Assembly (NCBI GenBank): GCA_002308235.1
Contig: DBVS01000067.1
Coordinates: 1 to 6,492, forward strand
Source of the DNA: Lachnospiraceae bacterium UBA1258
GTDB lineage: Bacteria > Bacillota > Clostridia > Lachnospirales > Lachnospiraceae
Direction: 5' to 3'
DNA length: 6,492 nucleotides
Shown in pieces: positions 1 through 6,492 of the stretch. The notes below the pieces were generated by a model that was not told where the DNA came from, searched no databases, and worked only from the letters and a program-made list of their open reading frames with translations. Each line of letters starts with the position of its first letter. The stretch's first letter is position 1. A program made the translations under genes and the position numbers.

Positions 1-19
1 AAAAGATTATCCTATGAAA

Positions 20-2242
20 TTACTGAGCCCTCGCCGCTCCGGAATCCGACTTCGGAAGCCACTTGATAAGAATCCTCTTAAGCTCATCTATCTGTACGGG
101 TTTGAACAAAGCATCGTTCATTCCCGCCTCTATAAATTCCACATCCACGCCCTGTACGGCGTTTGCGGTGAGTGCCACGATGGGCACCTTCTGGGCATTG
201 ACCTTGTGAAGTGCCCTGATATGCTTAACCGTTTCCACACCGTCCATATCCGGCATCATATGGTCCATAAAGATAAGGTCGAAGGTCTCTCCTTCTTTAT
301 ACTTATCAAGGATCTCAAATCCGCTTAACATGGTCTGGGCTTCGATTCCGAACTTGGAAAGAAGTGCCTTCGTTACCTTCAGATTGACCTTATTGTCATC
401 CACCACCGCAACCTTCACGGCGTTACTGAAATAAAGGTTTTCTTCGGGCTTCTGTGCGCCTTTCTCGTTAATGCTTGAAAGGAAATCCATCAGCGTGAAC
501 AGACAGAAAGGACCTCTGTCAAAGTATACGTCCACGAGATTTTCGGGAACGCCTATTCCGTAGTCCACAACCACAAGCCAGGAAAGATCGTTGATTCCGG
601 CCGCCTCGGCTTCTCTCTTTAACCAGTCGAAATCGGCGAAATTGCAGATCACACAGCGCTTCTTGCCCTGAAGTCCCGAAAGCATGTCGGAAGTTATCGT
701 ATCCGCAAGGGTATAATCGCAGTTCAAACTCCTTAATGTCCTCTCTATGCTCTTTTGGACGTAAGGGTTGGTTTCCGCAGCGATAAATGCGTATTTTTCA
801 ACTTCTTTCTTGTATGCGTCGGGGAAATCCTCCACAAAGCCCTGCTCAATGACTGCAGTAAAACTGCTGCCGCTTCCGAATTCGCTCTCCATCTCCACGT
901 GGCCGTTCATGAGTTCGCAAATACGCTTAACAAGGGCAAGACCGAGACCTGCGCCTTCACGCTTGCGGTTCTTTGCCATATCGATCTGCTCGAACTGCTG
1001 GAATATCTTCTCCCTGTCGGCTTCTTTGATCCCGATACCGGTATCCTTGACCTTTATCGCCAGGATGGCCTTGCCGTTTTCTTTGCGCCGAGAGCTTATA
1101 TTGAGCATGATCTGACCGTCATCCGTAAATTTGATGGCGTTGCTCAAAAAATTGATAATGATCTGTCTGACTTTAATCACGTCGCCCCGAAGGGTTTTGG
1201 GAACTTCCGGATCGATGTAGATCGTGGGGGCAACCTTTTCCTGATTGATCTGGGTGATCATAAGGGCCGAAACGTCTTTTACCAGCTCGCTGATCCTGTA
1301 TTCGGTCTCATCAAGGGCCAGCTTTCCCGAATCCGCCTTTGAAAAATCAAGGATATCGTTAATAAGGGAAAGCAGGTTCTCGCTGGCAGTCCTTATGGTA
1401 TTTACATACTCTCTGGCGTCACTCTTTAAGTCCCTGTCTTCAAGAAGATAGGTCATTCCGAAGATGGCGTTCATGGGAGTTCTGATCTCATGGCTTATGT
1501 TGGCAAGGAAAATGGATTTTGCTTCGTTTGCCTCTTCGGCCGCCTTCCGGTTGGTCTCCGCCTCCTCCAGTGCTTCCTTTACAAGGGCGGGACTTTGCAG
1601 CGACAGATACATAATGAAGATTGAGACCGTTACCGCCGAGTTAAGAAGCAGGTGCTGCGGGAAGAAAAACTGTACCGCCGCAAGGACAATGGACAAAACC
1701 GAATAGGAAATGATCGCAAGCTTCGGCATAAAATCGGTTTTCTCCCTGTGCCTTCCGATCAGGACAAGGCAAAGAATGATATAGGCAGCCGAAACTCCCG
1801 CATCCAAAAAATACAGATTGGTTCTGCTGTAACCGTTTTCATTGTAAATATATGCGATGGGAATGATCGGTGAAATGACGTCGGAAATGAGTATGACGGC
1901 ACCCGGAAGAAGCCAGAACCCGTAAGGCGAGCGGAGCTTTTCTTTGCTCTTCTCGCCGTATACGACTCCGACCATATATACAAAGTAAAGAATCGGTATC
2001 AAATGCTGGCAAACCAGATAAAGCATCACTGCCAGAGAATTGGGAAGGATCCAGTCCGGGTGATGGGGTATTAACCATGCCGCACTCAAAAGATCGAAAA
2101 CACACGCAAAAATGGCATCCAAAAGAATCAGTCCGAAAATACTGTTCTGGAAATTACGGTATTTGGACATCTTAAAATAGAAAAATGCAAGTATCGTCAG
2201 TAATACCAGTGCGCTGATATCATAACTAAGAGTATATTCCAT
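20..2242 (-). CDS. Membrane hybrid histidine kinase with degenerate and intact receiver domains
   Basis: This is a sensor kinase of 740 residues from the ATG at 2242 (752 from the ATG at 2278); numbering here is for 740. About seven hydrophobic helices lie at roughly 8-24, 34-58, 68-95, 107-131, 145-163, 174-194 and 198-216, with no large extracellular domain, so the signal is probably sensed in or near the membrane. A charged linker helix (219-246) leads to the HisKA domain with phospho-acceptor His251 in SHEIRTP. The HATPase domain has the N box (Asn368 in SNAIKFT), DTGIG (400-404), an F box (FQQFE, 414-418) and GAGLGL (430-435). Residues about 472-593 resemble a receiver that has lost its key residues. 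The last receiver (609-728) is intact: Asp615/Asp616, phospho-acceptor Asp660, Thr692, Lys714. No Hpt domain and no partner regulator are in view. The 2242 start is preferred because it has a purine-rich site (AGGGGAG) and begins just before helix 1; the 2278 ATG has none. The signal is unknown. Confidence 0.92.
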   Translation of the reverse strand: MEYTLSYDISALVLLTILAFFYFKMSKYRNFQNSIFGLILLDAIFACVFDLLSAAWLIPHHPDWILPNSLAVMLYLVCQHLIPILYFVYMVGVVYGEKSKEKLRSPYGFWLLPGAVILISDVISPIIPIAYIYNENGYSRTNLYFLDAGVSAAYIILCLVLIGRHREKTDFMPKLAIISYSVLSIVLAAVQFFFPQHLLLNSAVTVSIFIMYLSLQSPALVKEALEEAETNRKAAEEANEAKSIFLANISHEIRTPMNAIFGMTYLLEDRDLKSDAREYVNTIRTASENLLSLINDILDFSKADSGKLALDETEYRISELVKDVSALMITQINQEKVAPTIYIDPEVPKTLRGDVIKVRQIIINFLSNAIKFTDDGQIMLNISSRRKENGKAILAIKVKDTGIGIKEADREKIFQQFEQIDMAKNRKREGAGLGLALVKRICELMNGHVEMESEFGSGSSFTAVIEQGFVEDFPDAYKKEVEKYAFIAAETNPYVQKSIERTLRSLNCDYTLADTITSDMLSGLQGKKRCVICNFADFDWLKREAEAAGINDLSWLVVVDYGIGVPENLVDVYFDRGPFCLFTLMDFLSSINEKGAQKPEENLYFSNAVKVAVVDDNKVNLKVTKALLSKFGIEAQTMLSGFEILDKYKEGETFDLIFMDHMMPDMDGVETVKHIRALHKVNAQKVPIVALTANAVQGVDVEFIEAGMNDALFKPVQIDELKRILIKWLPKSDSGAARAQ

Positions 2243-2245
2243 ATT

Positions 2246-2252
2246 CTCCCCT
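2246..2252 (-). promoter_or_regulatory. Ribosome-binding site that selects the kinase start at 2242
   Basis: The minus strand reads AGGGGAG, 3 nt before the ATG at 2242. The spacing is short and the match to AGGAGG imperfect, but it is the only purine-rich site near the three in-frame ATGs at 2278, 2260 and 2242. The protein from 2242 starts MEYTLSYDIS, directly in front of the first membrane helix. Confidence 0.5.
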
Positions 2253-2261
2253 GCATACATT

Positions 2262-2277
2262 TGTCCGACAACGGACA
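2262..2277 (-). other. Small hairpin ahead of the kinase gene
   Basis: The transcript reads UGUCCG, UUGU, CGGACA: a perfect 6-bp stem with a 4-nt loop. If translation starts at 2242 the hairpin lies in the leader, 9 nt before the ribosome site. If it starts at 2278, the start codon overlaps the stem, which would hinder initiation. No T-run follows, so it is not a terminator. Confidence 0.4.
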
Positions 2278-2302
2278 TGCCATCAGAAAGTTGTGTAGAC
2301 TA

Positions 2303-2331
2303 ATTATACACCCGAAAGTCTCAGTTTTCCA
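2303..2331 (-). promoter_or_regulatory. Candidate sigma-A promoter for the histidine kinase gene
   Basis: On the minus strand a perfect TATAAT (2303-2308) lies 17 bp below TGGAAA (2326-2331), which matches the TTGACA consensus at four of six positions. The -35 element overlaps the end of the ABC-F coding region. The predicted start near 2296 would leave a leader of about 54 nt to the ATG at 2242, but only about 18 nt, without a ribosome site, to the ATG at 2278. The kinase may thus be expressed on its own as well as by read-through. Confidence 0.5.
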
Positions 2332-4249
2332 TCGAAAAATCTGAAAGGGCCTTGTCTGTCTCGCCCCACTGCTCCATCAGATCCATTATCTCCGTTTCAG
2401 CCCGATCTATCTCGTCCTGAAGTTCCGATAATTTCGTATATTCGCTGGCATATTCGGGGTTCATGAGCTCATCTTTTAAAGCCTTGACCCTATCCTCTGC
2501 TTCGGAGATCATGGCTTCAATTTTTTCAAGCTTCTTTTCAAGCTTTGCGCGTTCTTTGCCCGGATTGTTAAACTGCTTCGCAGGCTGCTTTTCGGGTATG
2601 GGTGCCGCCGCCTTGGGAATATCCTTTGGCTCATAGCTTATACCCTTTTTCTTTTCCTCATATTCCGCGTAACCGAAATTGTAAGGGATAACTCCTTCTT
2701 TCGTGAAATCAAGGACCTTGGTTGCCACTTTCTTTACAAAGTAACGGTCGTGGCTTACAAAGATCACGGACCCGTCAAAGTCGGAAAGCATGTTTTCAAG
2801 AGTTTCCTTACCGATTATGTCCATGTGGTTTGTGGGCTCGTCGAGGATAAGGAAATTAGGGCCTTTCTTGAATATCTTTGAAAGCGCAAGCCTTACTCTT
2901 TCTCCTCCCGAAAGCGAAGAAACCTGCTTGAACACATCTTCGCCCCTGAAAAGGAAGGCTCCGAGATCGTTTCTTACTTCCGTTTCGGTGAGAGTCGGGA
3001 ATTCGTCCCAGTAATCCTCAATTACCTGCTTTTCGGAAGAATATCTGGCCATCTGCTGGTCAAAATAACCGATGTCCACGTTCACCCCGTATCTGTATTC
3101 ACCCGAAAGCGCGTTGACTTCACCAACGATGGTCTTAAGGAACGTAGACTTTCCCACACCGTTTTCGCCGATTATACCGATCTTTTCGCCACGCTTCATA
3201 TCGAGGGAAAGCTTCTCTAAAACATCCTTGTAGCCGATCTCAAGATCCTTTACATAAAGAACGTCCTTACCGGTTTCTCTCCCGGGTCTGAAGGAAGCTT
3301 TGAAACTTCTGGTATCGTACCGTTCTGGCTTTTCGATCTTTTCCATGTGCTCGATGGCTTTAAGCTTAGAACGGGCGGCTGTAACCTTGGAGGGCGTGTT
3401 TTTCCACTGCTCTACCCAGTCCGAAAGCCGTTTTATCTCCTTCTGCTGAGCCTCATAGTCCTTCTTTTGCTTGTCCCACGCGGCACGCTTTAACTCCATG
3501 AATTTCGTATAATTTCCGGGATACTCCGTGATCTTACCGTACTCGATCTCGTAAACCGTGTCTGCCACGTTGTCCAGGAAATACCGGTCATGGCTGACTA
3601 CAACAACAGCTCTCGGATAATCCTTAAGGTATCCTTCCAGCCATTCCACGGTCTCTATGTCCAAATGGTTTGTAGGTTCGTCAAGAAGCAAAATATCCGG
3701 CTTTTCAAGAAGCAGCTTCATAAAGGCTATCTTGGTCCTTTGTCCTCCGGAAAACTCGGAAAGGGGCTTCTTCTTGTCTTCATCGGTGAAGCCGAATTTC
3801 TTTAAGACTATCTCGTATTCTTTTTCGTAATAGTAGCCGCCGATGTAGTTAAACTCTTCCTGGAGGCGGGTATAAGCGGAAACAAGGGCTTCGGAGTGGT
3901 TGTTTTCCATCTCCTTTACCATGTCATCCATGCGCTTTTGCATGGCTTCAATGGGCGCAAAAACCTTTCTGACCTCTGTTTCCATGGAAACCGAATCGTC
4001 GGCAAAGGTCATCTGCTTTAAATAGCCGATGGCGGGATTGCCGGTTTTGGCGATGTATACACCCTCGTCCGAATCACGCTTCACCAACTCGATCTCACCC
4101 GAGATCAGCTTAAGAAGCGTGGTCTTTCCGCAGCCGTTACGGCCGACTACGGCAATTTTCTGTTTGTTGTTACGGATCTCAAACGAAATATCCCGTAATA
4201 TTGTATCGGCGCCGTACATGACGGCGCCTCCTCTTATCTGAAAAAGCAT
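2321..4249 (-). CDS. ABC-F family ATPase (two nucleotide-binding domains, C-terminal coiled coil)
   Basis: This 642-residue soluble protein has two ABC ATPase domains on one chain and no transmembrane segment, which defines ABC-F. Members act on the ribosome, either relieving stalled translation or protecting against antibiotics. Domain 1 has Walker A GRNGCGKTT (36-44), signature FSGGQ (166-170), Walker B with catalytic Glu191 (DEPTNHLD) and switch His220. Domain 2 has Walker A GENGVGKST (361-369), signature LSGGE (446-450), Glu471 (DEPTNHMD) and His500. Both sites therefore look ATPase-competent. The interdomain linker (about 240-325), which reaches toward P-site tRNA in this family, has an unusual tip, WKNTPSKVTAARS. 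Residues about 565-632 form a charged coiled coil like the C-terminal domain of Uup and YdiF. The start at 4249 has a good ribosome site and keeps the first beta strand (LFQIRGG). A second ATG at codon 11 is discussed separately. The gene starts 2 nt after the amylase stop. A housekeeping YdiF/Uup-like role seems likelier than antibiotic resistance, but the sequence does not settle it. Confidence 0.95.
   Translation of the reverse strand: MLFQIRGGAVMYGADTILRDISFEIRNNKQKIAVVGRNGCGKTTLLKLISGEIELVKRDSDEGVYIAKTGNPAIGYLKQMTFADDSVSMETEVRKVFAPIEAMQKRMDDMVKEMENNHSEALVSAYTRLQEEFNYIGGYYYEKEYEIVLKKFGFTDEDKKKPLSEFSGGQRTKIAFMKLLLEKPDILLLDEPTNHLDIETVEWLEGYLKDYPRAVVVVSHDRYFLDNVADTVYEIEYGKITEYPGNYTKFMELKRAAWDKQKKDYEAQQKEIKRLSDWVEQWKNTPSKVTAARSKLKAIEHMEKIEKPERYDTRSFKASFRPGRETGKDVLYVKDLEIGYKDVLEKLSLDMKRGEKIGIIGENGVGKSTFLKTIVGEVNALSGEYRYGVNVDIGYFDQQMARYSSEKQVIEDYWDEFPTLTETEVRNDLGAFLFRGEDVFKQVSSLSGGERVRLALSKIFKKGPNFLILDEPTNHMDIIGKETLENMLSDFDGSVIFVSHDRYFVKKVATKVLDFTKEGVIPYNFGYAEYEEKKKGISYEPKDIPKAAAPIPEKQPAKQFNNPGKERAKLEKKLEKIEAMISEAEDRVKALKDELMNPEYASEYTKLSELQDEIDRAETEIMDLMEQWGETDKALSDFSMEN
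4208..4228 (-). promoter_or_regulatory. GC-rich hairpin at codons 8-14 of the ABC-F gene with AUG in the loop
   Basis: The transcript reads GGCGCCGU, loop CAUGU, then ACGGCGCC: a perfect 8-bp stem with a 5-nt loop, nucleotides +22 to +42 of the coding region. The loop contains the in-frame AUG of codon 11. The first two G residues of the stem are also the end of a consensus AGGAGG (4227-4232), 7 nt before that AUG. The structure starts just beyond the usual footprint of an initiating ribosome. The inverted repeat is certain; a regulatory role is inference. Confidence 0.5.
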
Positions 4250-4251
4250 TT

Positions 4252-6360
4252 CTATTCCTCTGATCGTTTACTTTCAAAAACCATACCGGAAACGGGCGGC
4301 ATCTTAAGAATCATCTTACCACCCTCTATCTCTACGGGGAACCTGTCCGCCGTATAGCCCTCACGCTCTGTAAGCATGACCCTGGTAAATTCCGTCCCTC
4401 TGGGTACTGCAATCTCCCAGACGGGAACACCTGTTGTACGCTCGTTTACGTCTCTGTTTATAACCACTATTGTGCACTGTGTTTGGGTAAAACGCCCGTA
4501 TGCAATAAGAAAAGGTTCCGAGACAAGTTTTTTTATGGATCCTTTCTTTATCTCGGGATTTTTCTTATGAATACGGATCATTTCCCTGTGGAAACCGATG
4601 AGTTCGTTATCCTCATGTCCCCAGGGATAGGTACGTCTGTTGTCGGGGTCCGTAAAGCCGGTAAGACCCGCCTCATCCCCGTAGTATATGGTGGGCGCTC
4701 CCATCCATGTCATCTGCATCATAACGGCAAGGCGCATTACGGCCTTGTCAACGCCTTCATCCGCGGCAGCGCTTCCCAAGGAATTCACACGGCCCACCTT
4801 TCCGTTAGTTCTGGTAAGGAACCTGGAATGGTCATGGTTGGAAAGCTGATTCATGGCTACGAGAGTCGAACAGTTTGCAAATCTGTTCCCTGCGTAGGTC
4901 ATGGTATTAAAGAAGGCTTCGGAGTTTCCGAGCATATCGCCTCTGAAGTCGTCGCTGTGCTTCTGCATGCCGGTAAGAAACCAGGTAACAGGCTCCATGA
5001 AGGCATCGTAGTTCATGACGGAGTCCCATTCTTTGCCGTTAAGCCAGGGCTTGGGATCGCCATAGTGCTCCGCAAGTATGATGGCATTGGGATTTGCTTC
5101 CTTAACCGCTTTTCTGAAACGCTTGTAGAATTCGTGGTTAAATTCCGGAGAATGTCCCAGATCCGCTGCCACGTCAAGTCTCCAGCCGTCGGCGTTAAAG
5201 GGCGCGGAAACCCAGCGCTGGGCAATCCTGATAACTTCATCGTAAAGTTCTCTGGAAGCCTCATAGTTGAGCTTCGGAAGGGTATCGTAACCCCACCAGC
5301 CGTCGTAGGAACCGTTATAGGGCCAGCCGCCCCAGTCTCTGAAATCAAAGTAATTTCTGTAAGGACTTAAGCTGTCTGTGTAGGCACCGTTCTGATAGTC
5401 CTCACTGTCCTCATATATACGCTCTCTGTCGAGCCATTTGTTAAAAGAACCGCAGTGATTGAACACGCCGTCGAGAATAACCTTGATGCCGCGCTCGTGA
5501 GCTTTTGCAACAAGTTCGCAGAAAAGCTCATCGGAAGCCTTGAGGTTTTCCATCGAAGTTGTTCTGATCTGATATTTGGTGGCGCGGGTGTTTTCGCGCT
5601 CGCCCTCTCTTAAGCAGTTTCCGCCGTCTTTTACGATACGTCCGAAATGAGGATCGATGTGCTCGTAGTCCTGGGTATCGTATTTATGGTTTGAAGGAGA
5701 CACAAAAAGCGGGTTAAAGTAAATGGCCTCTATGCCAAGCTCCGTAAGATAATCAAGCTTATCGATGACACCCTGAAGGTCACCGCCGTAGAATTCCTTG
5801 GTATCATCGCAGGCGGGCAGCTGGTACCAGTCGTCGATCTTCTGAACCGGACCGTTTATGTAATAGTATTCTCCGCTCACCACATCGTTTGACTTATCAC
5901 CGTTACAAAAACGCTCGGTGAAGATCTGGTAGATCACGGCACCCTTTGCCCACTCGGGGGTATGGAAGCCGGGTACGATGGAGAAGGGATTGTAGGAAAC
6001 ACTTTCTTTGGAGACTCCGGCGGAATCGTAGATTACGTTGGCTTTGCCGCTCCGGATTCTGAAATGATAAAGAAACTCCGCGTCGCTTAAATAGACGGTA
6101 CAGGCATAATAATCGAAAGACCTGTCCTCGCTTACCTTGGTCATAAGAGTCTCGTCGTTTCCGCTGACAAGGTATACGCTGTCCACATTATTCCTGGCGG
6201 TACGGAACCTGATGGTCACCTCACCGTAGGGATTGGGCTCGGCGGGGCTTACGTAGTTTTCGGAAGTATCGGAAAAAAGCGCTCTCTTTAAAAAAGCAGG
6301 GCGCATCTGAAACAGATACATCTGACTGTTTTCAATTCCTCTTCCGTCGTTGATACTCAT
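4252..6360 (-). CDS. GH13 alpha-glucan hydrolase, neopullulanase/cyclomaltodextrinase-like, cytoplasmic
   Basis: This 702-residue protein should cleave alpha-1,4 (possibly also alpha-1,6) links in maltodextrins, cyclodextrins or pullulan fragments inside the cell; no signal peptide or membrane segment is visible. Residues about 15-130 form an N-terminal beta-rich domain like the CBM34-type domain of this group. The (beta/alpha)8 barrel follows at about 136-600, then a C-terminal beta domain at about 607-702. All GH13 conserved regions are present: DGVFNH (297-302), the nucleophile Asp396 in GWRLD, the acid/base Glu431 in LAEHYG and the transition-state Asp510 in SNHD. LPKLN (361-365) resembles the MPKLN region V of the neopullulanase subfamily, and SNHKYD (223-228) fits too. 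The protein is about 100 residues longer than classic neopullulanases, partly from a loop at about 241-275. The first ATG is used; it has only a weak ribosome site (GGAACGG) but lies about 34 nt below the predicted transcription start. The family is certain, the exact substrate is not. Confidence 0.95.
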   Translation of the reverse strand: MSINDGRGIENSQMYLFQMRPAFLKRALFSDTSENYVSPAEPNPYGEVTIRFRTARNNVDSVYLVSGNDETLMTKVSEDRSFDYYACTVYLSDAEFLYHFRIRSGKANVIYDSAGVSKESVSYNPFSIVPGFHTPEWAKGAVIYQIFTERFCNGDKSNDVVSGEYYYINGPVQKIDDWYQLPACDDTKEFYGGDLQGVIDKLDYLTELGIEAIYFNPLFVSPSNHKYDTQDYEHIDPHFGRIVKDGGNCLREGERENTRATKYQIRTTSMENLKASDELFCELVAKAHERGIKVILDGVFNHCGSFNKWLDRERIYEDSEDYQNGAYTDSLSPYRNYFDFRDWGGWPYNGSYDGWWGYDTLPKLNYEASRELYDEVIRIAQRWVSAPFNADGWRLDVAADLGHSPEFNHEFYKRFRKAVKEANPNAIILAEHYGDPKPWLNGKEWDSVMNYDAFMEPVTWFLTGMQKHSDDFRGDMLGNSEAFFNTMTYAGNRFANCSTLVAMNQLSNHDHSRFLTRTNGKVGRVNSLGSAAADEGVDKAVMRLAVMMQMTWMGAPTIYYGDEAGLTGFTDPDNRRTYPWGHEDNELIGFHREMIRIHKKNPEIKKGSIKKLVSEPFLIAYGRFTQTQCTIVVINRDVNERTTGVPVWEIAVPRGTEFTRVMLTEREGYTADRFPVEIEGGKMILKMPPVSGMVFESKRSEE
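4256..4261 (-). promoter_or_regulatory. Ribosome-binding site of the ABC-F gene, inside the amylase 3' end
   Basis: The minus strand reads AGAGGA, six nucleotides before the ATG at 4249. It lies within the last sense codons of the amylase (Ser-Glu-Glu), whose TAG stop is 2 nt before the ABC-F ATG. A ribosome ending the amylase would therefore stop over the ABC-F initiation region, the usual layout for translational coupling. This site decides the longer start over the internal ATG at 4219. Confidence 0.75.
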
Positions 6361-6400
6361 AAGTAAGCCGTTCCGATTAAGTGCAGAATTTTACTTGTAT

Positions 6401-6409
6401 ATTATATCA
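6401..6409 (-). promoter_or_regulatory. Extended -10 promoter for the amylase/ABC-F operon
   Basis: Read on the minus strand this is TGATATAAT: a perfect TATAAT preceded by TG at the extended -10 position. The hexamer 17 bp upstream (ATGCAG, 6424-6429) is a poor -35 match, as is common for extended -10 promoters. Transcription would start near 6394, giving a leader of about 34 nt before the amylase ATG. I see no obvious CcpA (cre) site around it. Predicted from sequence only. Confidence 0.7.
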
Positions 6410-6459
6410 TAATTCCATAACTACTGCATTACATAATCTAGTCCGTTCAGCCACCGGAT

Positions 6460-6481
6460 GGATTTTCGCTTGCGAAAATCC
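6460..6481. repeat. Perfect palindrome, 10-bp arms, 2-nt centre
   Basis: The arms GGATTTTCGC (6460-6469) and GCGAAAATCC (6472-6481) are exact reverse complements around TT. As RNA this gives a 9-bp stem closed by G(CUUG)C, a known stable tetraloop. No T-run follows the stem on either strand, so it is not a standard rho-independent terminator. It sits about 54 bp upstream of the amylase -10 box and next to a GC-rich stretch (CCGCGCCGCG) that leaves the window. It could be part of an intergenic repeat, the end of an upstream transcript, or an operator. Confidence 0.75.
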
Positions 6482-6492
6482 CGCGCCGCGCA

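Noticed and set aside
1..19. Terminator or next gene after the kinase stop codon.
   Set aside because: Only 19 nt are present and they show no stem or ribosome site.
755..1342. A 195-codon open frame on the plus strand, antisense to the kinase.
   Set aside because: It mirrors the HATPase and HisKA coding region; the minus-strand frame has the N, G1, F and G2 motifs. The plus-strand product looks like nothing known.
2279..2320. A terminator between the ABC-F gene and the kinase gene.
   Set aside because: The only inverted repeats here are a 5-bp-arm dyad and the small hairpin just downstream; neither is followed by a T-run.
4483..5370. A 295-codon open frame on the plus strand, antisense to the amylase.
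   Set aside because: The opposite strand carries all conserved GH13 motifs in this stretch, which fully explains the sequence. The antisense product shows no recognisable domain and has no convincing ribosome site.
6301..6321. Internal amylase start at codon 14 (MYLFQMRPAF) behind AGAGGA.
   Set aside because: The purine-rich site is about 15 nt from that ATG, which is too far. The first ATG fits the promoter distance better, although it has a weak ribosome site, so some doubt remains.
6361..6492. Catabolite-repression (cre) operator before the amylase.
   Set aside because: No stretch matches the cre pattern with its central CG and flanking TG/CA; the edge palindrome has a TT centre and does not fit.

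Overview
The window looks like chromosomal DNA from a low-to-moderate-GC anaerobic Firmicute, most likely a clostridial (Lachnospiraceae-like) bacterium. This rests on protein style only: the amylase and ABC-F sequences resemble those I know from gut and rumen Lachnospiraceae, purine-rich Shine-Dalgarno sites are used, and the one good promoter is an extended -10 TATAAT box. No marker gene is present to fix the taxon.

All three real genes lie on the minus strand and fill nearly the whole window, so transcription runs from right to left. In order they are: a cytoplasmic GH13 alpha-glucan hydrolase of the neopullulanase/cyclomaltodextrinase type (4252-6360); an ABC-F ATPase with two nucleotide-binding domains and a C-terminal coiled coil (2321-4249); and a membrane-bound hybrid histidine kinase with about seven transmembrane helices, a degenerate receiver and an intact receiver (20-2242, or 20-2278 from an earlier ATG). 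The segment 6361-6492 has no gene. It holds the amylase promoter and, at the window edge, a perfect 10-bp-arm palindrome.

The amylase and ABC-F genes are separated by 2 nt, and the ABC-F ribosome-binding site lies inside the last amylase codons. They are therefore almost certainly co-transcribed and probably translationally coupled. The kinase follows after a 42-78 nt gap that carries its own plausible sigma-A promoter, so it may be expressed by read-through and independently. No terminator is visible in any gap.

The three products do not form an obvious pathway: intracellular maltodextrin breakdown, ribosome-associated ABC-F ATPase, and signal sensing. The kinase has no separate response regulator or output gene in view. 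I do not see a clear undescribed system. The points most worth a second look are a GC-rich hairpin at codons 8-14 of the ABC-F gene that places a second AUG in its loop beside a consensus AGGAGG, the degenerate receiver in the kinase, the kinase start region, and the edge palindrome.
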